This document shows positions 1 to 12,470 of a stretch of 64,000 nucleotides of DNA, piece after piece. This DNA comes from Neurospora crassa OR74A (lineage: Eukaryota > Ascomycota > Sordariomycetes > Sordariales > Sordariaceae). The notes beneath the pieces are model-generated. The model worked only from the letters and a program-made list of their open reading frames with translations. It did no database searches and had not been told where the DNA came from. The first letter of the stretch is position 1. Each line of letters begins with the position of its first letter. Where the stretch lies: NCBI RefSeq assembly GCF_000182925.2, contig NC_026502.1, positions 3,224,001-3,288,000 on the forward strand, written 5' to 3'. The position numbers and the translations under genes are program-made.

Positions 1-578
1 AGAATGGAAACAAGAAGTGGGCACAACGGTGTGAAAGACGGACGGGAGCGGGACTGACGGAAAGAAAATCCTACATACCATGGTGTAAGGGAAGCGGGCC
101 CCATCGTCTAGACCGTTATCGGCGTAGCACCGCGGGCGTGTGATTGTGTTTTTTTACTCTTCGGCCCCTAGAACACCGAGCAACGACCCTGAAAAAGCTG
201 CTGAAAGTGGAAAAATTGGTGACCGAGGCTCGAGCGAGGACAAAAGGAAGTTCCCCGGGCAGCACGATGTCATCATGCAGGACGTCACGCTTGGCGCCTT
301 ATGTCGAACGACTGAAGCCCCATTGGCCCACTATAAGTTTCACACTAGGTACACTACACTAGCAGATCTCCGGCCCGGGCATCGTAGCCGCAGCGTAGGT
401 GGAGGGGAGGGAATTTTGAGCTTTGGGCAATAGTACATACCCAATTTTTGTGCTTGTCCCGTGGCTGAGTGGCCAGCAAGGTCCCTTCACACCCACACCC
501 ACACCCGATCCAATTGTTTACCTACTTTGGATATCGCGATCGCGACTCAACTTGCTTGTCCTAGGTACACATAGCACA
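1..578. other. 5' flank of the mitochondrial PheRS gene, no gene seen
   Basis: No convincing coding sequence. The reading frames here lack codon bias and family similarity. The stretch probably contains the promoter and 5' leader of the gene starting at 579. It includes an ACTACACTA-type motif near 353-362 that recurs in intergenic DNA throughout the window. Confidence 0.6.
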
Positions 579-2207
579 ATGGCTGGACCCCGCGTTCTCG
601 CGGCCAATGTCGTGCGGGCTGTGCCTCGTGTGATGACGGCCTCTGCCACGGCTTCGCTTTGGCGACTCAGCGCACAAGCTGGACGCGCCAGACTGAGCTT
701 GACCAGAGCTCCCCGCCATTGTCTCCGAGTAGCATCTTATTCCTCCTCTGCAGGTCAGCATAATATGTCTACTTGGCTTCCAGAAGCTCTAACCAGACTC
801 GGACTCTAAACAACGCAAAACACAAAAGGTGGTGCTGCTAGCTCCCCTCCCCCACCTTCGACCCTCAGCAGCTCGAGACCGGCGACGATCGAGGTCAATG
901 GCAAGACCTACACCACCGACGAATGGTACAACGTCCCCCAGACCGTCCTCGCTCTCACCGGCCGCAAGCTTCATCTCCAGAAAGACCACCCCGTTGCCAT
1001 CACCCGCCAGATCATCGAGTCCAAGTTCTCCACGGCCACCTACAAGCGCTACAATGAGTTCGACCCTGTCGTCAGCACCATCGAGAACTTTGACTCGCTC
1101 GGTTTCCCGCCCGACCACGTCGGCCGCGCCCGCTCCGACACCTACTACATCAACGAGACCACGCTCCTGCGCACGCACACTTCAGCCCACGAGGCCGAGC
1201 TCTTCCGCGCCAGCGCCTCGGACGGCTACCTGATCAGCGCCGACGTCTACCGCCGCGACGAGGTCGACCGCAGCCACTACCCCGTCTTCCACCAGATGGA
1301 GGGAGCCCGCGTGTGGGACCGCACCAAAGTGCCCAATGGCGACGTCGTGGCCGCCATCTACGCCGACCTGGCCAAGCTGCCCACGCACGACGTCAAGGTC
1401 GAGGACCCCAACCCGCCGCACCACCCGGAGCGTAACCCACTGCAGAGCAAGCATCATAGCCCTGAGGAGGCCGAGGCCATCGCCGCCCACCTCAAGCGCT
1501 CGCTCGAGCTCATGGTCGTCGAGATCTTCACCCGCGCCAAGCAGGCCGCCGCTCGTCAGGATCCCAACTACGTCGACGAGCCGCTGCGTGTCCGCTGGGT
1601 TGAGGCCTACTTCCCCTTTACGTCGCCTTCGTGGGAATTGGAGGTGTACTACCAGGGTGACTGGCTTGAGGTGCTGGGCTGCGGTGTCAGCAAGCAGGAA
1701 CTGTTCATCAATGCGGACCAGCCGCAACAGCTCGGCTGGGCGTTCGGTATTGGTCTTGAGCGCATCGCCATGCTGTTGTTCCAGATCCCCGACATCCGTC
1801 TTTTCTGGTCCAAGGATGAGCGTTTCCTGAGCCAGTTCACCGGCGTGCAGGATAATCTTGACAAGCTGAAGCGCTTCGTCCCCTTCTCCAAGTATCCGGC
1901 TTGCTGGAAGGATGTGTCCTTCTGGCTGCGGTCAACGTCTGCGGCGGGTGGAAACACTGCCGTGGCCAACGTGCATGACTTTCATGAAAATGACCTGATG
2001 GAGGTGGTGCGTGAAGTGGCCGGTGATGTGGTTGAAGACGTCCAGCTGAAGGACCAGTTCACCCATCCCAAGACGGGCAGGAAGAGCATGTGCTATAGAA
2101 TCAACTACAGGAGCTTGGAAAAGACTCTGACGAACGAGGAGGCCAACGACTTCCATGAGCGGGTAAGGCAAGGATTGGTGGAGAAGCTTGGTGTTGAGCT
2201 TAGGTAG
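579..2207 (+). CDS. MSF1: Mitochondrial phenylalanyl-tRNA synthetase
   Basis: This enzyme charges mitochondrial tRNA-Phe with phenylalanine. Two exons, 579-753 and 829-2207, are joined over a 75-bp intron whose removal keeps one open frame of 517 aa. The first about 60 residues are rich in Arg, Ala and Ser with no acidic residue, as in a mitochondrial presequence. The catalytic class II core follows, including the segment with FTSPSWELEVYYQGDWLEVL and, near the motif 3 position, GWAFGIGLERIAMLLF. The C-terminus, from about KRFVPFSKYPACWKDVSFWL on, matches the FDX-ACB anticodon-binding fold of monomeric organellar PheRS. The ATG at 579 is chosen because it opens the presequence. The family is normally 450-500 aa, so the gene looks complete. 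It converges on the UreG gene. The assignment is firm; the exon 1 boundary is inferred from splice consensus and frame. Confidence 0.93.
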
Positions 2208-2550
2208 ACACGACGTAGCAGAGACGATCGAGTGTATGATAACGGTAGGTGTAGTTGACGTGTTTCATGTGGAAGACCGTGGCCATGATATATGTATGGC
2301 TTCTTCTTCTCTCCCCTGTCGGAAGATTTCTTTTTTGTTATGTACGGTTTCCAAAACGTACTGCCACAAAGGGACGACTTTTTTTCCCCCCAACTTCTTG
2401 ATAGTCTCCCACAACCATATCATACCTAGCATCAGCGTCTAGCCCACACACCAAACGCTTCATCTGCTTCCACACCCTAATTCAAACACCCAAAACCAAC
2501 TAAATCTTACAACACCATTCCCCAAGATCAAACCATCATCGTTTCCACCC
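2208..2550. other. Convergent intergenic region
   Basis: A 343-bp gap between two convergent genes that should hold both 3' UTRs. It is pyrimidine-rich toward the right side. No gene or clear repeat is seen. Confidence 0.6.
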
Positions 2551-3531
2551 TCAAGAAGGGGAAGCCAGCCTCTCCAAATCCTTCAACCCATCAGTAGGTC
2601 TCGGCCCCCCTTTTCTCCTCCTGTTCTCCTCCGCCCCACTGGCCCTCCACGCACTCAAAATCAACCCAGCAATATGCTCCACGCCCACGCCCTTCTTGAC
2701 CTGCGCAAACACCGTCGGTCCCCCTTCCCTCATCTTCCTCGCATCTCGCTCCATCACCGCCAAGTCCGCCCCCACCGCCTCCGCCAAATCCGTCTTGTTG
2801 ACCACCAACAAATCACTCTGCGTGATGCCCGGCCCGCCCTTTCGGGGCACTTTGTCGCCTCCCGCCACATCAATCACATAGATGATATAATCCGCCAGCT
2901 CGCGACTGTAGTTGGCCGCCAGGTTATCGCCGCCCGACTCGATGAGCAACAGGTCCGTGTCGAATTCAGCCTGCAGGTCCTCGAGAGCAGCCAAGTTGGC
3001 AGAAATGTCCTCGCGCACGGCGGCGTGCGGGCACCCGCCTGTTTCGATGGCGCGGATGCGCTGCGGGGGCAAAGCCTTGTGGCGGGTGAGGAACTCGGCG
3101 TCTTCGCGCGTGAAGATGTCGTTGGTGACGGCGGCGAGGGAGTGTTCGTAGCGCAGGGCGAGGCAGAGGTTGAGCATGAGGGCTGTTTTGCCGGAGCCTA
3201 CGGGGCTGGATTTTTTTTGGTCGACGGATATATCAGCATACTTACGGAGAAAGGGGAAAAGAGATGTAGAAAAAAAAAAAAAAAAAAAAAGAGATATGTT
3301 ATGTAACACATACCCGCCAATACCAATGGTGAAAGCTCTCTCGTCCCAGTTCCTGCCTTCGACAATGGGCATCTCGCGGCCCAAGAAGCTGCCTGGTCCA
3401 TCGAGGATCTCGTGGCTGTGGCCGTGCTCCTGGGCGTTGAAGCCGCTCTGGGAGTTGAAGTCGTGAGAATGGCTGTGGGGGTGGTGGTGGTGGCCGCCGT
3501 CGCCGTGGTCGTGAGAGTGCGTGTGCGACAT
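2551..3531 (-). CDS. ureG: Urease accessory GTPase UreG
   Basis: UreG is a SIMIBI-class GTPase that works with UreD and UreF to deliver nickel to urease in the cytosol. Exons on the minus strand are 3531-3314 and 3205-2551, giving 290 aa. The 108-bp intron (3206-3313, GTATGT...CAG) splits the P-loop, which reads [13 protein letters not shown] after splicing. The metal-binding CPH triad is present ([15 protein letters not shown]), as are the Walker B/switch region ([16 protein letters not shown]) and the guanine-specificity motif NKTD. The N-terminus ([20 protein letters not shown]) is very rich in His, so the protein can probably bind nickel itself, a role bacteria give to UreE. The intron contains a run of 20 T on the coding strand. 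The start is the ATG directly before the His-rich tail. Very confident in the family. Confidence 0.95.
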   Translation of the reverse strand: MSHTHSHDHGDGGHHHHPHSHSHDFNSQSGFNAQEHGHSHEILDGPGSFLGREMPIVEGRNWDERAFTIGIGGYVLHNISLFFFFFFSTSLFPFLRKYADISVDQKKSSPVGSGKTALMLNLCLALRYEHSLAAVTNDIFTREDAEFLTRHKALPPQRIRAIETGGCPHAAVREDISANLAALEDLQAEFDTDLLLIESGGDNLAANYSRELADYIIYVIDVAGGDKVPRKGGPGITQSDLLVVNKTDLAEAVGADLAVMERDARKMREGGPTVFAQVKKGVGVEHIAGLILSAWRASGAEENRRRKGGPRPTDGLKDLERLASPS

Positions 3532-4372
3532 CTGGATGATTGCTTGCTTGCTTGCTCTTGTTCGTGCTACTAGTAACTCTCTAGTTCCGGGTATGTGCAG
3601 GACAATTGTACAAGAAGAAGCTAAAGATGAAAGAAAGAGCACGTTCAAGATAGATAGAAAGAGAGGAAGAAAGACGAGTCACACAATGTACCAAGACCCG
3701 GTCTCATGCGCCGAGATGTTTCTCACCTAACAGCAATGATATCGAGATAAGGTGGGGAGGGGCCCAAGCGATTGACGCCGGCGATAACATTCGAGTGACA
3801 TCAAGGAGGGGAGGGGTAGCTTAGTCACTGTAACTGATAATAGGGATCCACTATAGCTTCCTATTTGACAGCGGTACCGGCCGAATACGGTGGGGATGTT
3901 CATAGTCCGTTTGTTTACTTTCTCCCCTTTTTTCCCCTTCTCGGCACATCATGAGAACACTCGACATACAGAAACAAGATCATGTACACCAGCTTGAAAT
4001 GGCAAGAGGTATCTAATTAGCACTTCGCAACGTACATGTTTTCTCGAGACTTTTCAACAACATACCGCTAGAAAGAAGCCTTCATCAAAACGCGTGCGAA
4101 AAAAGAAAGAAGGAAGAAAGAAAGAAAGAAGAGAAAAAAGTTACTCGTAACAAATTGCCATGTTGATCATGACCCATCAATGAATTCAGACTCAAGCATA
4201 GCAAGACTCTCTCCTTCCTTCCAAACCTTAGACCCGTCCATGTTCCTAACATTAATGCGTTTGGAAGAAGAATGGTATTTATAGACGAAAAGAATGATAA
4301 CCTTCCACCGCCGGCGACCTATCCAAGGTACAAACACGAAAAAGGGAATCCCGTATTAGCTTCACGACTGTT
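3532..4372. other. Intergenic region upstream of ureG
   Basis: An 841-bp gap holding the ureG promoter (right of 3531) and the 3' UTR of the C2-domain gene (left of 4373). A purine-rich GAAA microsatellite lies at about 4100-4138. No coding region is seen. Confidence 0.55.
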
Positions 4373-7300
4373 TTAAACCTCCGTTTCAACATCCGGCGTC
4401 CGCCCACTCAGGCTTCCAACCTTCTTGAGCCTGCGAGCGGCGAATAGGGCCTCGTCCTTGGCGAATTGGACGTTGCGCAATGGTTTCCTGTTCCAAGTAT
4501 CCCATTAGTACGCTTGAAACATCAGTCAAAGGGAGGGACGAAAAAGAGAAACTTACCATTGCATCAGCCCCCTATGCTGACGATGCAAATCCCGACTGCG
4601 GCTCCTATACTCCTTATACTGCTTGATGGGATTCTTGCTGCTCGACCCCGAAGCCGACTTGATCGACCGTCCGGCTGAGGTAGTCGCCTGGGTATCCATC
4701 GACTGTCTCCCCACCATGGACGCCGCCGACCCGTTGGCGTTGGCGTTGGGATGTTCACCAGCCGAACCGTTACCAGCATTCAAGCCCGAGTTCATCCCGC
4801 CATTAGCATCCTCTCCCCCCGCATTATCGTTCATCGGCCGCGCGTTTTCCCCATCAGCAATACCCAAGTCCGGGGTTGAATCGTCGCCATCGACCGCTGA
4901 CCCTCCGCCGCCAATGATGCCGGCATCGCCATTTGCATGGCTCTGGCTATCGTGAGACTCCTCATCACTGCTCTCCTCATACTCCGTGCTCTTCCCTTGA
5001 CTACTGTGACTCCCTCCACTCGCCGTCCTGACCTTCCTCCTCCCCTTGTGCTCCGCCAACAGCTCCTCAGGATCCTGCCCAAACGCCCCGGTCCAATCCG
5101 TCCCGTCCTTGGCCAGCCACTTTCTCTTATCCTCCTCCCTCGCCGTCTTCAACACATCCCTGCCCTCCGTTAGGCTCTCCTCATGCAGTCTCTGCACGAT
5201 GGGGGGCACCTCGCTCTCGACGTGCTCAGCTCTGACGCCCTCAGCGAAGCACGCCTCCCACGTCTCAATCGTCTCCCGCGAATCATTATCGCTAACGAAC
5301 TTGAGATGGTCGCGATCCGTTCCGGGCTTAAACTGGCCCCTGAACCTGAGGCGGCCCAGCTCCTCGATCTGTATGTCGGGAACAGACCTATAGTTCTCCT
5401 CGGTAATGTAATTCTGCGACAGCCGCATGCCGTTGTTGCAGCGCCAGATGGGAATGTCAAAGTCCTTTTCTTCGTTGTCCACTAGGTCCTGCAGCCAAAA
5501 GGCAGCAAACATGTCCGTGTTGCGCTTGCCGGAGCGGTGGAACTCAAAGAACACGGGCGAGCGGTACCGGTAGCGCACGGGCAGGCGAATCTTCTTGGAG
5601 TGCTTGTTGCGGGCGGCGTCGCCTGAAATGTCCCACGTGATGCCAGACTGTTGCCCGTCGGGCGTGTAGGAACAGACGTCGCTGGGAACCTTGGCCGACG
5701 AACCACCGGTGCGCAGCTTGATCTTCATCTTGTCCGTGGGCGCGAAGCCCGAGGTGGTGATGTTGTCCGAGGTGAACTCGAAGGTGCCGATCTCGCCGAA
5801 GCCGAGCTGGGGAGGAGGGAGCTTGAGCTCGACAGAGCGGAAGAGGAGTGATATGCGGATGCGGCCGAAGCCGATGCCGCCGTCGAGCGGGTACCAGCGC
5901 GTGCTCTGACTGGCGGTATGGAACACGTCCGAGAGCTTGAGTGGGACGACGCCGATTATGGGGTCGTGCTGGCGGTTGCGCGAGTCGCGAACGGTCACGG
6001 TCACGATGGACGAGCGCCAGTCGCGGACAAAGCGTTCGGTACCGGCTTCGAAGATGGGCTTGGAGGAGACGACCTTGGTACGGGTCTTGTAGACGAGCTC
6101 GTCGTTGATGAGGATGGTGCAGTACGAGCTGGGCAGCTTACCGCCCGACTCTTCCTTTAGCTCACCAGCCTCGGGCCTGGCGGGCTCGTACTCCTTGCCC
6201 TTCCTCTTACCCTCGGATCCCTTGACGTTCTCAAGCTCAAGGTTGACAATCTGGTGGACAATGATACTCAGAACACCGCTAGGCCACAACGGGTCGGGAG
6301 GAGTATGAACAACAGCATCTTCCTCCTTGCTCTCAAGAGTGCCCTTGTCATCCTGAAGCTCAGGCTTGTCGCGGAGTTCCTGGGGCAGCTTGTGGTCCTT
6401 GCCATCCGTCCTGAGAGCCTTTCTGAACTGGGTCTTGCCAAAGAAGCCAACCTCCCAGTGAAGCTCGCCGGGCATGGAGCTGCCAGCCTTGACACCTCTG
6501 AGCTTGGAAGTCTGGGGGAACATCTGGCCGGGATGCTGGATCAACTTCTGGATGCTGAGCTCAACCTTTCCGACGACATCATCGGCGGAGCTGCGGTCGC
6601 TGTCCCAGAGCTCGAGCGAAAGCTGCTCATCAGCCTTAATGATATCGGGGGTGACGAGCAAGGCGCAAGTCTCGGAGAAGACGGGGTTGAGGTCGTCCTG
6701 GATGACGCGAGTGCAGTATTGCGGCTTGCCGAACTTGGAGTAGGAGACGCAAATGTAAGGGTCAGAACCGCCACCCTCGCTTCCGCGACGGTCTTGCTTG
6801 CTCAAGCCAGTGGCCTTGTGAATGCGAATGAAGAGGACACCAAGGGCCTGGGTCTCCTTCTTGATAGAGTCTCCCTGAAGCATCTTTCCAATGTCCAAAG
6901 TCATGGACTTGGGCGCAACGTACATGCCAGCGGCAGTCGCAATGGCCCAATTGACAAAGTTGGAGATGAGAGGCAGGTTAAGAATATTGGCTCCCTTTTG
7001 CATGAGGGGAACACAGCTGGCTTCAACCTTGGGCAGGCCCATAAGAGTGAAGCTGAGCGTCTTGATGAAGGGCGGGTCGGGAGCCATGGCAATTCTGAGT
7101 CTGCAAGTGGCGACAAGGCCATTGAGCTCGACCCAGACGGGGAAGGGAACCCCAAAGAAGCCCTTGAGACCGAGGTAGAAGACCAGTTGCATGCCCATGT
7201 TCTTAGCCTTGGAAGAGACATCTCCGGAAGAAGGCAGAGAATGGTAAGCAACAGTGGCTTCGAGATTGTAAAAGTCACCACCCTCTTCCTCAGCCGCCAG

Positions 7301-8360
7301 CTCCTGGGGGTCCTTGTTCTTCTCGTCCTCCTTGCGAATCTCAGCCTTCATGTCCTTAACGTGGCTGTCGGGCAAGGCTCTCAAGCTGAGAATGCGGAGC
7401 GGGTTGCTGCCCTGGTTGATGTCGTTGACCTTGACGTTCTCAATCACTCCGGGAACACTGGCCTGCATGATATCCTCAAGGGTGTCGGCAACAGCCGAAA
7501 ACATTTCCGGGTTGATGAGGCCCCAGATCAGGCCAACGGCAGTGTTCAACCACTCGACGCTTTCCGGAATCAGGTTGACCACGGCGGTCTCGCCACGCTT
7601 CTGCTCGCTCGACCATTCCATGTCCCGCCCCTGACGGATCAGGTCCTTGGCCCACAAGAAGACGCCGCTGGCAACGCACATGCCCAGGGGGAACAAACCC
7701 CAGAGACTGCCGCCCAGCACCTTTCCAATAAAGACAATGCCGATGAAGACGAATGCGCAGAGGACGTTGGCGCGGGCCTCGATGGACTCGAACATGGGCT
7801 CGAAGGTGATGGAAGGGGTAGGGTGGAAGAGCACGTTGGTCTTTTCGCCGTGGATGGGCACGTCGCTGGTGGAGCCATTGGCGATGGGATCAGGAGGCGC
7901 GGTAACATCTTGGGCTTCGCGGTATTCCTCGCCGGACTGGGAGGCTTTGGTCTGGACGGTGGTTTCCTTTCCGAGGTTTGCGTTGGGGACGGTCAGCTGT
8001 AAGGGGGACGCTGGTTAGTTTGGGCTTCTTATCATCATGCGTCATGTAAGTGAGTATAGACCGACACACCTGTGGATCCTTGGCCGTCTTCATGTGCGTG
8101 CTATCGATATCATCAATCTCGACATCCTTTCCGGTTACTGGGTCCTTGACAGTACGGCGGTTCTTGCCGGGTTTTTGGGTTGGGACATGGGCCCGAGCCT
8201 CGCCGTTTTGGTGATTCCGGCGCAGATCGGCTTCGACTTTGGCATCGCGTTCCTTCTTGTCCTTATCAAGACTTTCGACAAACTGCTTAATGTTGGGGAT
8301 GCGGTTGGTGCCCGAGTAGGGCTGACCCCCGGGGTAATGCCGCGATTCCGGGACGTCCAT
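4373..8360 (-). CDS. SMP/C2-domain membrane protein (Mug190/tricalbin-like)
   Basis: Probably an endoplasmic reticulum protein that tethers to the plasma membrane and carries lipid, by analogy with tricalbins and fission yeast Mug190. Exons on the minus strand are 8360-8070, 7996-4557 and 4487-4373, 1281 aa in total. The two introns (7997-8069 and 4488-4556) keep the frame; the second has a CTAATG branch point and adds 38 codons to the last exon. A hydrophilic N-terminus of about 165 residues leads to a hydrophobic hairpin at about 173-210, then an SMP-like lipid-binding region at about 230-470. A C2 domain follows near 484-610 (GVLFIRIHKATGLS; SDPYICVSY), then a second C2-like domain near 675-825 and a long Ser/Asn/Gly-rich disordered tail. 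The start is the first ATG in the open frame (MDVPESRHYPGG); another 5' exon cannot be excluded. Good confidence in the architecture, less in the biological role. Confidence 0.85.
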
Positions 8361-10364
8361 GTCTTCCTGCTGTCCTTCTAACAAGCTCACAATGTACTAA
8401 TGTCCTTTGGATGGTGGTTTGACATGAAGAAAATATTTGCTGGTTGGTATTAACTCGAGGGCAGTAGTTGATATACCCCCTCCAGGTCTTAAAAAGGAAG
8501 AGAACTAAGGTGGTGGTGATGTAGATGGAGTAGGAATGCAGCGGAGTATCGAAGACGAAAGAAAAAAAAGAAAAAAGACGTGGATGGGACTGCCCGGCAC
8601 TTGTGGTACTGGAAACGAGGGGACGTCAAACATTCATTGAGACGAAGACGGATGGGAAAGTGTGAATCCAGTTTATACATAGCTAGCTTATCATCCTGTA
8701 GCTCCCCACAAGTGGTAAGGGTGTTACGTAGGGGGCGCATCAGGGCCATGGTAGCTGCAGTAGTTCTCTACCCTATCAAGTGGAGGTTGTGGAAAAGCAA
8801 GCAGGCAGGAATCAGAGACATGGGATGAACCAACGGGAATGGCAAGATCTCATTCATGAGTGGATGTGTGAGAGCTGAGAGAGGAGCTTCCCGTCAATCC
8901 ACTTGGACAGATGCAGTACCTACACAGTAGTGTACTACAAAGAGGGTTGTACAGTATCAAGTCGAGAATTCCCCCCTCCTCTGATACTTACCCAGCTCCC
9001 TTAGGAGACTGTAGTGTACACTACTTACACTGCCCCAGCCAAGCCCCGGTCTAACGGGAAAAAAAGCAAGAAGAGGAACATGGACATACCTATGAAGTCG
9101 ATCCGATCGCCGTCATCAAAGACAAAACCAGATGCCAGATCGCTTGACTGTCATCATCTCTGTTTGAGATTCCTCACCTTTTCCCAAAGACTTGGGAGTC
9201 TTGGTATGAAACCCAATTACCACCCAACCGAGAAATCCATCAGAAACTCTGCCATGTGTACATGACCGTTCAATTGGCGAACAATTCAAAATTCATTGTG
9301 GTTGTTTGCGTGCGGTCAGATGGAAGAGGTTGTGATGTTGTGATGTGGGAAGATGTACAAGTAGAGCTGGGTAGGTATGACGTCATTACCACAGCTACAT
9401 AGTACTTCCCGTCAAACAATTGTGTGCGTAATGCTTGTCGACTGCCAAGCTACAGCGGGCTTGGAACAAATGCAAGCAGCACCCACCCACCACAACCACC
9501 GCACTCCCCTCCCACTGCACAACATCGGTTCACTCCGTTTCGTCCCCGCCCCGCCGTCTACACTAGTTCCACATTCTCTCTCGTTCTCGGCCTTGTGTTG
9601 TCTCAAGGTGTTGGTCTGGACCTTTGCGGGATGACGTTGGCAACCTGCAGTGTTTAAGTAGTGTAGAGGTACCGAGAAAGTTATTTGTGGATACAACAAG
9701 ATTGGATGGCGTGCTTCAAAACAAAAGAAAGGACGACAGGGAAAGACTGTGTAAATCAAACATACACGGCTTGTTCATTGGTGTGTGTGCTGGTGTTGAG
9801 GTTGTGATTGGCCTGTCCTACATGTTTAAAAGTTCGACCAAGTACACTACCAAGTGGTGTAAGAAATGGGGGGCGCCGGTTACTAGCAATTAAATCATTT
9901 CTTTGCATGTCAACATCCAATACAACGTGGAAATATAGATGGATTAGAGACCAAAGGTGCTGATACACAGTAGATAGCATCGTCAGCCAAACCTGCGTCC
10001 TCTGCTATCCAGAGGGTACGTACAGACAATGATGGGAAGATGAGGAATCACGGCATGATTGATAAAGAAATAGAGGTGGTGCTTGTACAACGAATGTATG
10101 TGAAAATGCTCTGTTGATTTACGCCTTCATATTCCCAAAAGGAGTTCATTTCCATCCATCCATCCATCCATCCATCATCACGTTCATGTTCATATCCATA
10201 ACCATACCCATAACCATATCAAAACCATTCCCTTTCCAGACCCCTTTTACACCTAAACCCAAAAACATGACAACAACCAAGTAAGCAGTAGCTAAACCTC
10301 CCATAACCCAGTATCCATCTTATGCTCTTTCCCATCTATCTAACCACGCTACATAGGTAGCTAA
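8361..10364. other. Two-kb intergenic region, no gene seen
   Basis: This holds the promoter side of the C2-domain gene and the 3' side of the next gene. It contains short clustered motifs such as GTAGTGTACACTAC (9011-9024, a perfect palindrome) and a TCCA microsatellite at 10151-10175. The frames here show no protein-family similarity. Confidence 0.55.
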
Positions 10365-11227
10365 CTAACAAATCCCCAACCCCAACCTCTCCACCGCATA
10401 CCCCGGCCTTCCCCCAACCGTAGGCGTATCCATATCCATATCCGTATCCATATCCGACGAGTGGCATGGCTGATCCACACTTGCTCCTCCTCGCTTACCA
10501 CCACCATTTACTTTCAAGTACTTCTTGTAGACGCTGTTGTTGTGGTTATTGCCCCCATGTTGTTCTTCCCCATCCGCACCACCACCACCAAACGTAGACT
10601 CGTTATCACCAGCAGGGTCATCATCATAGCCAACACTGCTCGCATCCGACATCTCCACGTCCCCGTTGTACACGGACGAGGTGTCGAATACAGAGTCCTC
10701 GGATAGCATAGACTCGGCTTGGGACATGATGCTCGTCATGCTGGTGACGGATTCCATGCTGGGGGTGTGGGGTTCAATGTGAGGAAGGGTGGGTTCAGGG
10801 GTGAGTGTGGCGCGGGACGACTGCTGCTGCTGATGGGGCTCGGGTTGCTGATGTTTCTGGGGGGGTGATGGTGGTGGTGGTGATTGTTGTGTTTGTGTTT
10901 GCTGTTGCACCAAGGGCAGTGCTGGAGCAGCAGCAGCAGCCACGGGCGTAGACACTGCAGGCACAACAGGCCCAGGAACAGGCAAAGTCGACATGGAAGA
11001 AGGAGGCAAACTCAAAGCCGGCCTTAGCCTTCTCCCGCTGCTAGTAGTCGGCCCCGGCACCGGCAACTGGGGTATTTGCAATGCCACAGCCGCAGCCACA
11101 GCTGCCGCCTTGTTCCCAGTAACAACAGTCTGCACCGACTGCGCCTGCGTCTGCGCCCTCGTCCTCGCCCTGCTTGGCGGCACAGGCACCGCCAACACCG
11201 GCACGCCCACCATGGCCTCCTTTCTTT

Positions 11228-11258
<31 letters not shown>

Positions 11259-12470
11259 TACCGCGTTCGATAGCTCCGGCCTTGCCGTCCACGGCACCAC
11301 CGGACTCCCGCACTCCTCCAGCTCCGCGTCCTCGGCATCCTTCCCAATCGTCCACACCCACCTCCGCTTCTTCTCCCTTTTCTTTCCTTGCAAGCCGCGG
11401 TTCTTGCGTATCCCCCCGCTCGTCGGCGAAAGCGAGATGGGCGTCGACGCGTGCATGCCCGCCATGCGCCTGCGCATCTCCTCATAGGGTCCCGGAGTCT
11501 GGCCCCCGTCGCGGGTCTCGTTGCCGCCGGTGTAGGCCATGGTTTGGTCTAGCAGCTCCTCGCCCTCTGACGAGGAGGAGCATGATGATGAAGATGAGGA
11601 TGATGAGATGGACCTAGCCCCCGTGGGCGTGGTGGGCGTCCCGGAGTCTTCGGCTAGCAGGTCCACGTGCGACTTGGTGTACTTGCTCGTGGTAATAGTC
11701 TCGCACAGCGGGCTGTGGTAGGCCACCCGCCGAGCGGCCTTTTCCTGGAGCCGGAGCGACTGCCGTCTAGATGAGTTGGGGGATTGGCAGGTTAAAGGTG
11801 CGAGAGGGCTGTTGCGAAGGATGCTGCGGAGGGAACGCGGGTGGGTGTAGGGGAGCTTGACGTTGGATGGGAAGGTGGTTCGCCTCCTGGGCGTTTCTGA
11901 GCAAGAAGCCATCTCTGATGCCTGTGAGGTGGAGGTAGTATTGATGCTAAGTGACGGCTGTGCCATGCTGTAGTTGTTGTTTGTGTTGTTGCTGGAATCA
12001 AAGGTGAACACGCGAGGGCCGTTCTGTTCTTGCGGCTGGGCGGATAATGGTGGTGTCGCCGTCATGGCACTAGGGAAGATCATCTGGCTTTGTGCTGTTG
12101 CAATGGCAGGTGACATTGGTTGCGCCGTCAGAGGAGTGTCGAGATATGGGCCCAAATAAGGCGTTTGTAGACGACGGTCCTTGGATACTGCTGCTCCGCC
12201 ATTTTGGCCAGCCTCCTGGGTTTGGAGGCGCAGCATCGGCTTCCCCCCTGATAGCGCTGTTGCCGGGGCATGCTCCTGGATTGGCGTCGACCTATCCACA
12301 GCGGTGGCGTAGACATTCGACAGCGTGTTGAAGGCTGTAGGAGACTTGACATCCACGGCGGCGGCCAGCGTCCTGGATGTCCTGACACTCGAACCATTAA
12401 AGGTCTTGATCTGAAGGGAAAGCCTTGGCCTCTTGGGTGGGCTGCTGGGCTGGGATTGATGAGTCGACAT
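10365..12470 (-). CDS. Low-complexity protein of unknown function, 701 aa
   Basis: I do not recognise a domain. The single open exon runs from the ATG at 12470 (MSTHQSQPSSPPKRPRLSLQ) to the stop at 10365; upstream in-frame codons lack another ATG. The ordered-looking parts are the N-terminus (PPKRPRLSLQIKTF; then SRTLAAAVDVKSPTAFNTLS), a central basic block (LPYTHPRSLRSILRNSPLAP; SKYTKSHVDLLAEDSGTP) and a Lys/Arg block before WVWTIGKDAEDAE. Between and after these are poly-Ser, poly-Ala, Gln/Pro-rich and acidic stretches ending in an MDTDMDMDTP repeat. KRPR-type clusters suggest a nuclear protein, which is inference only. Relatives in other filamentous ascomycetes have sometimes been labelled glucan 4-alpha-glucosidase; nothing here resembles a glycoside hydrolase. 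An Ala/Ser-type CAG/CTG repeat lies at 11229-11258. Confidence 0.7.

Noticed and set aside
6254-8002. Plus-strand open frame of 582 codons
   Set aside because: Antisense shadow of the SMP/C2-domain gene, created by its codon usage.
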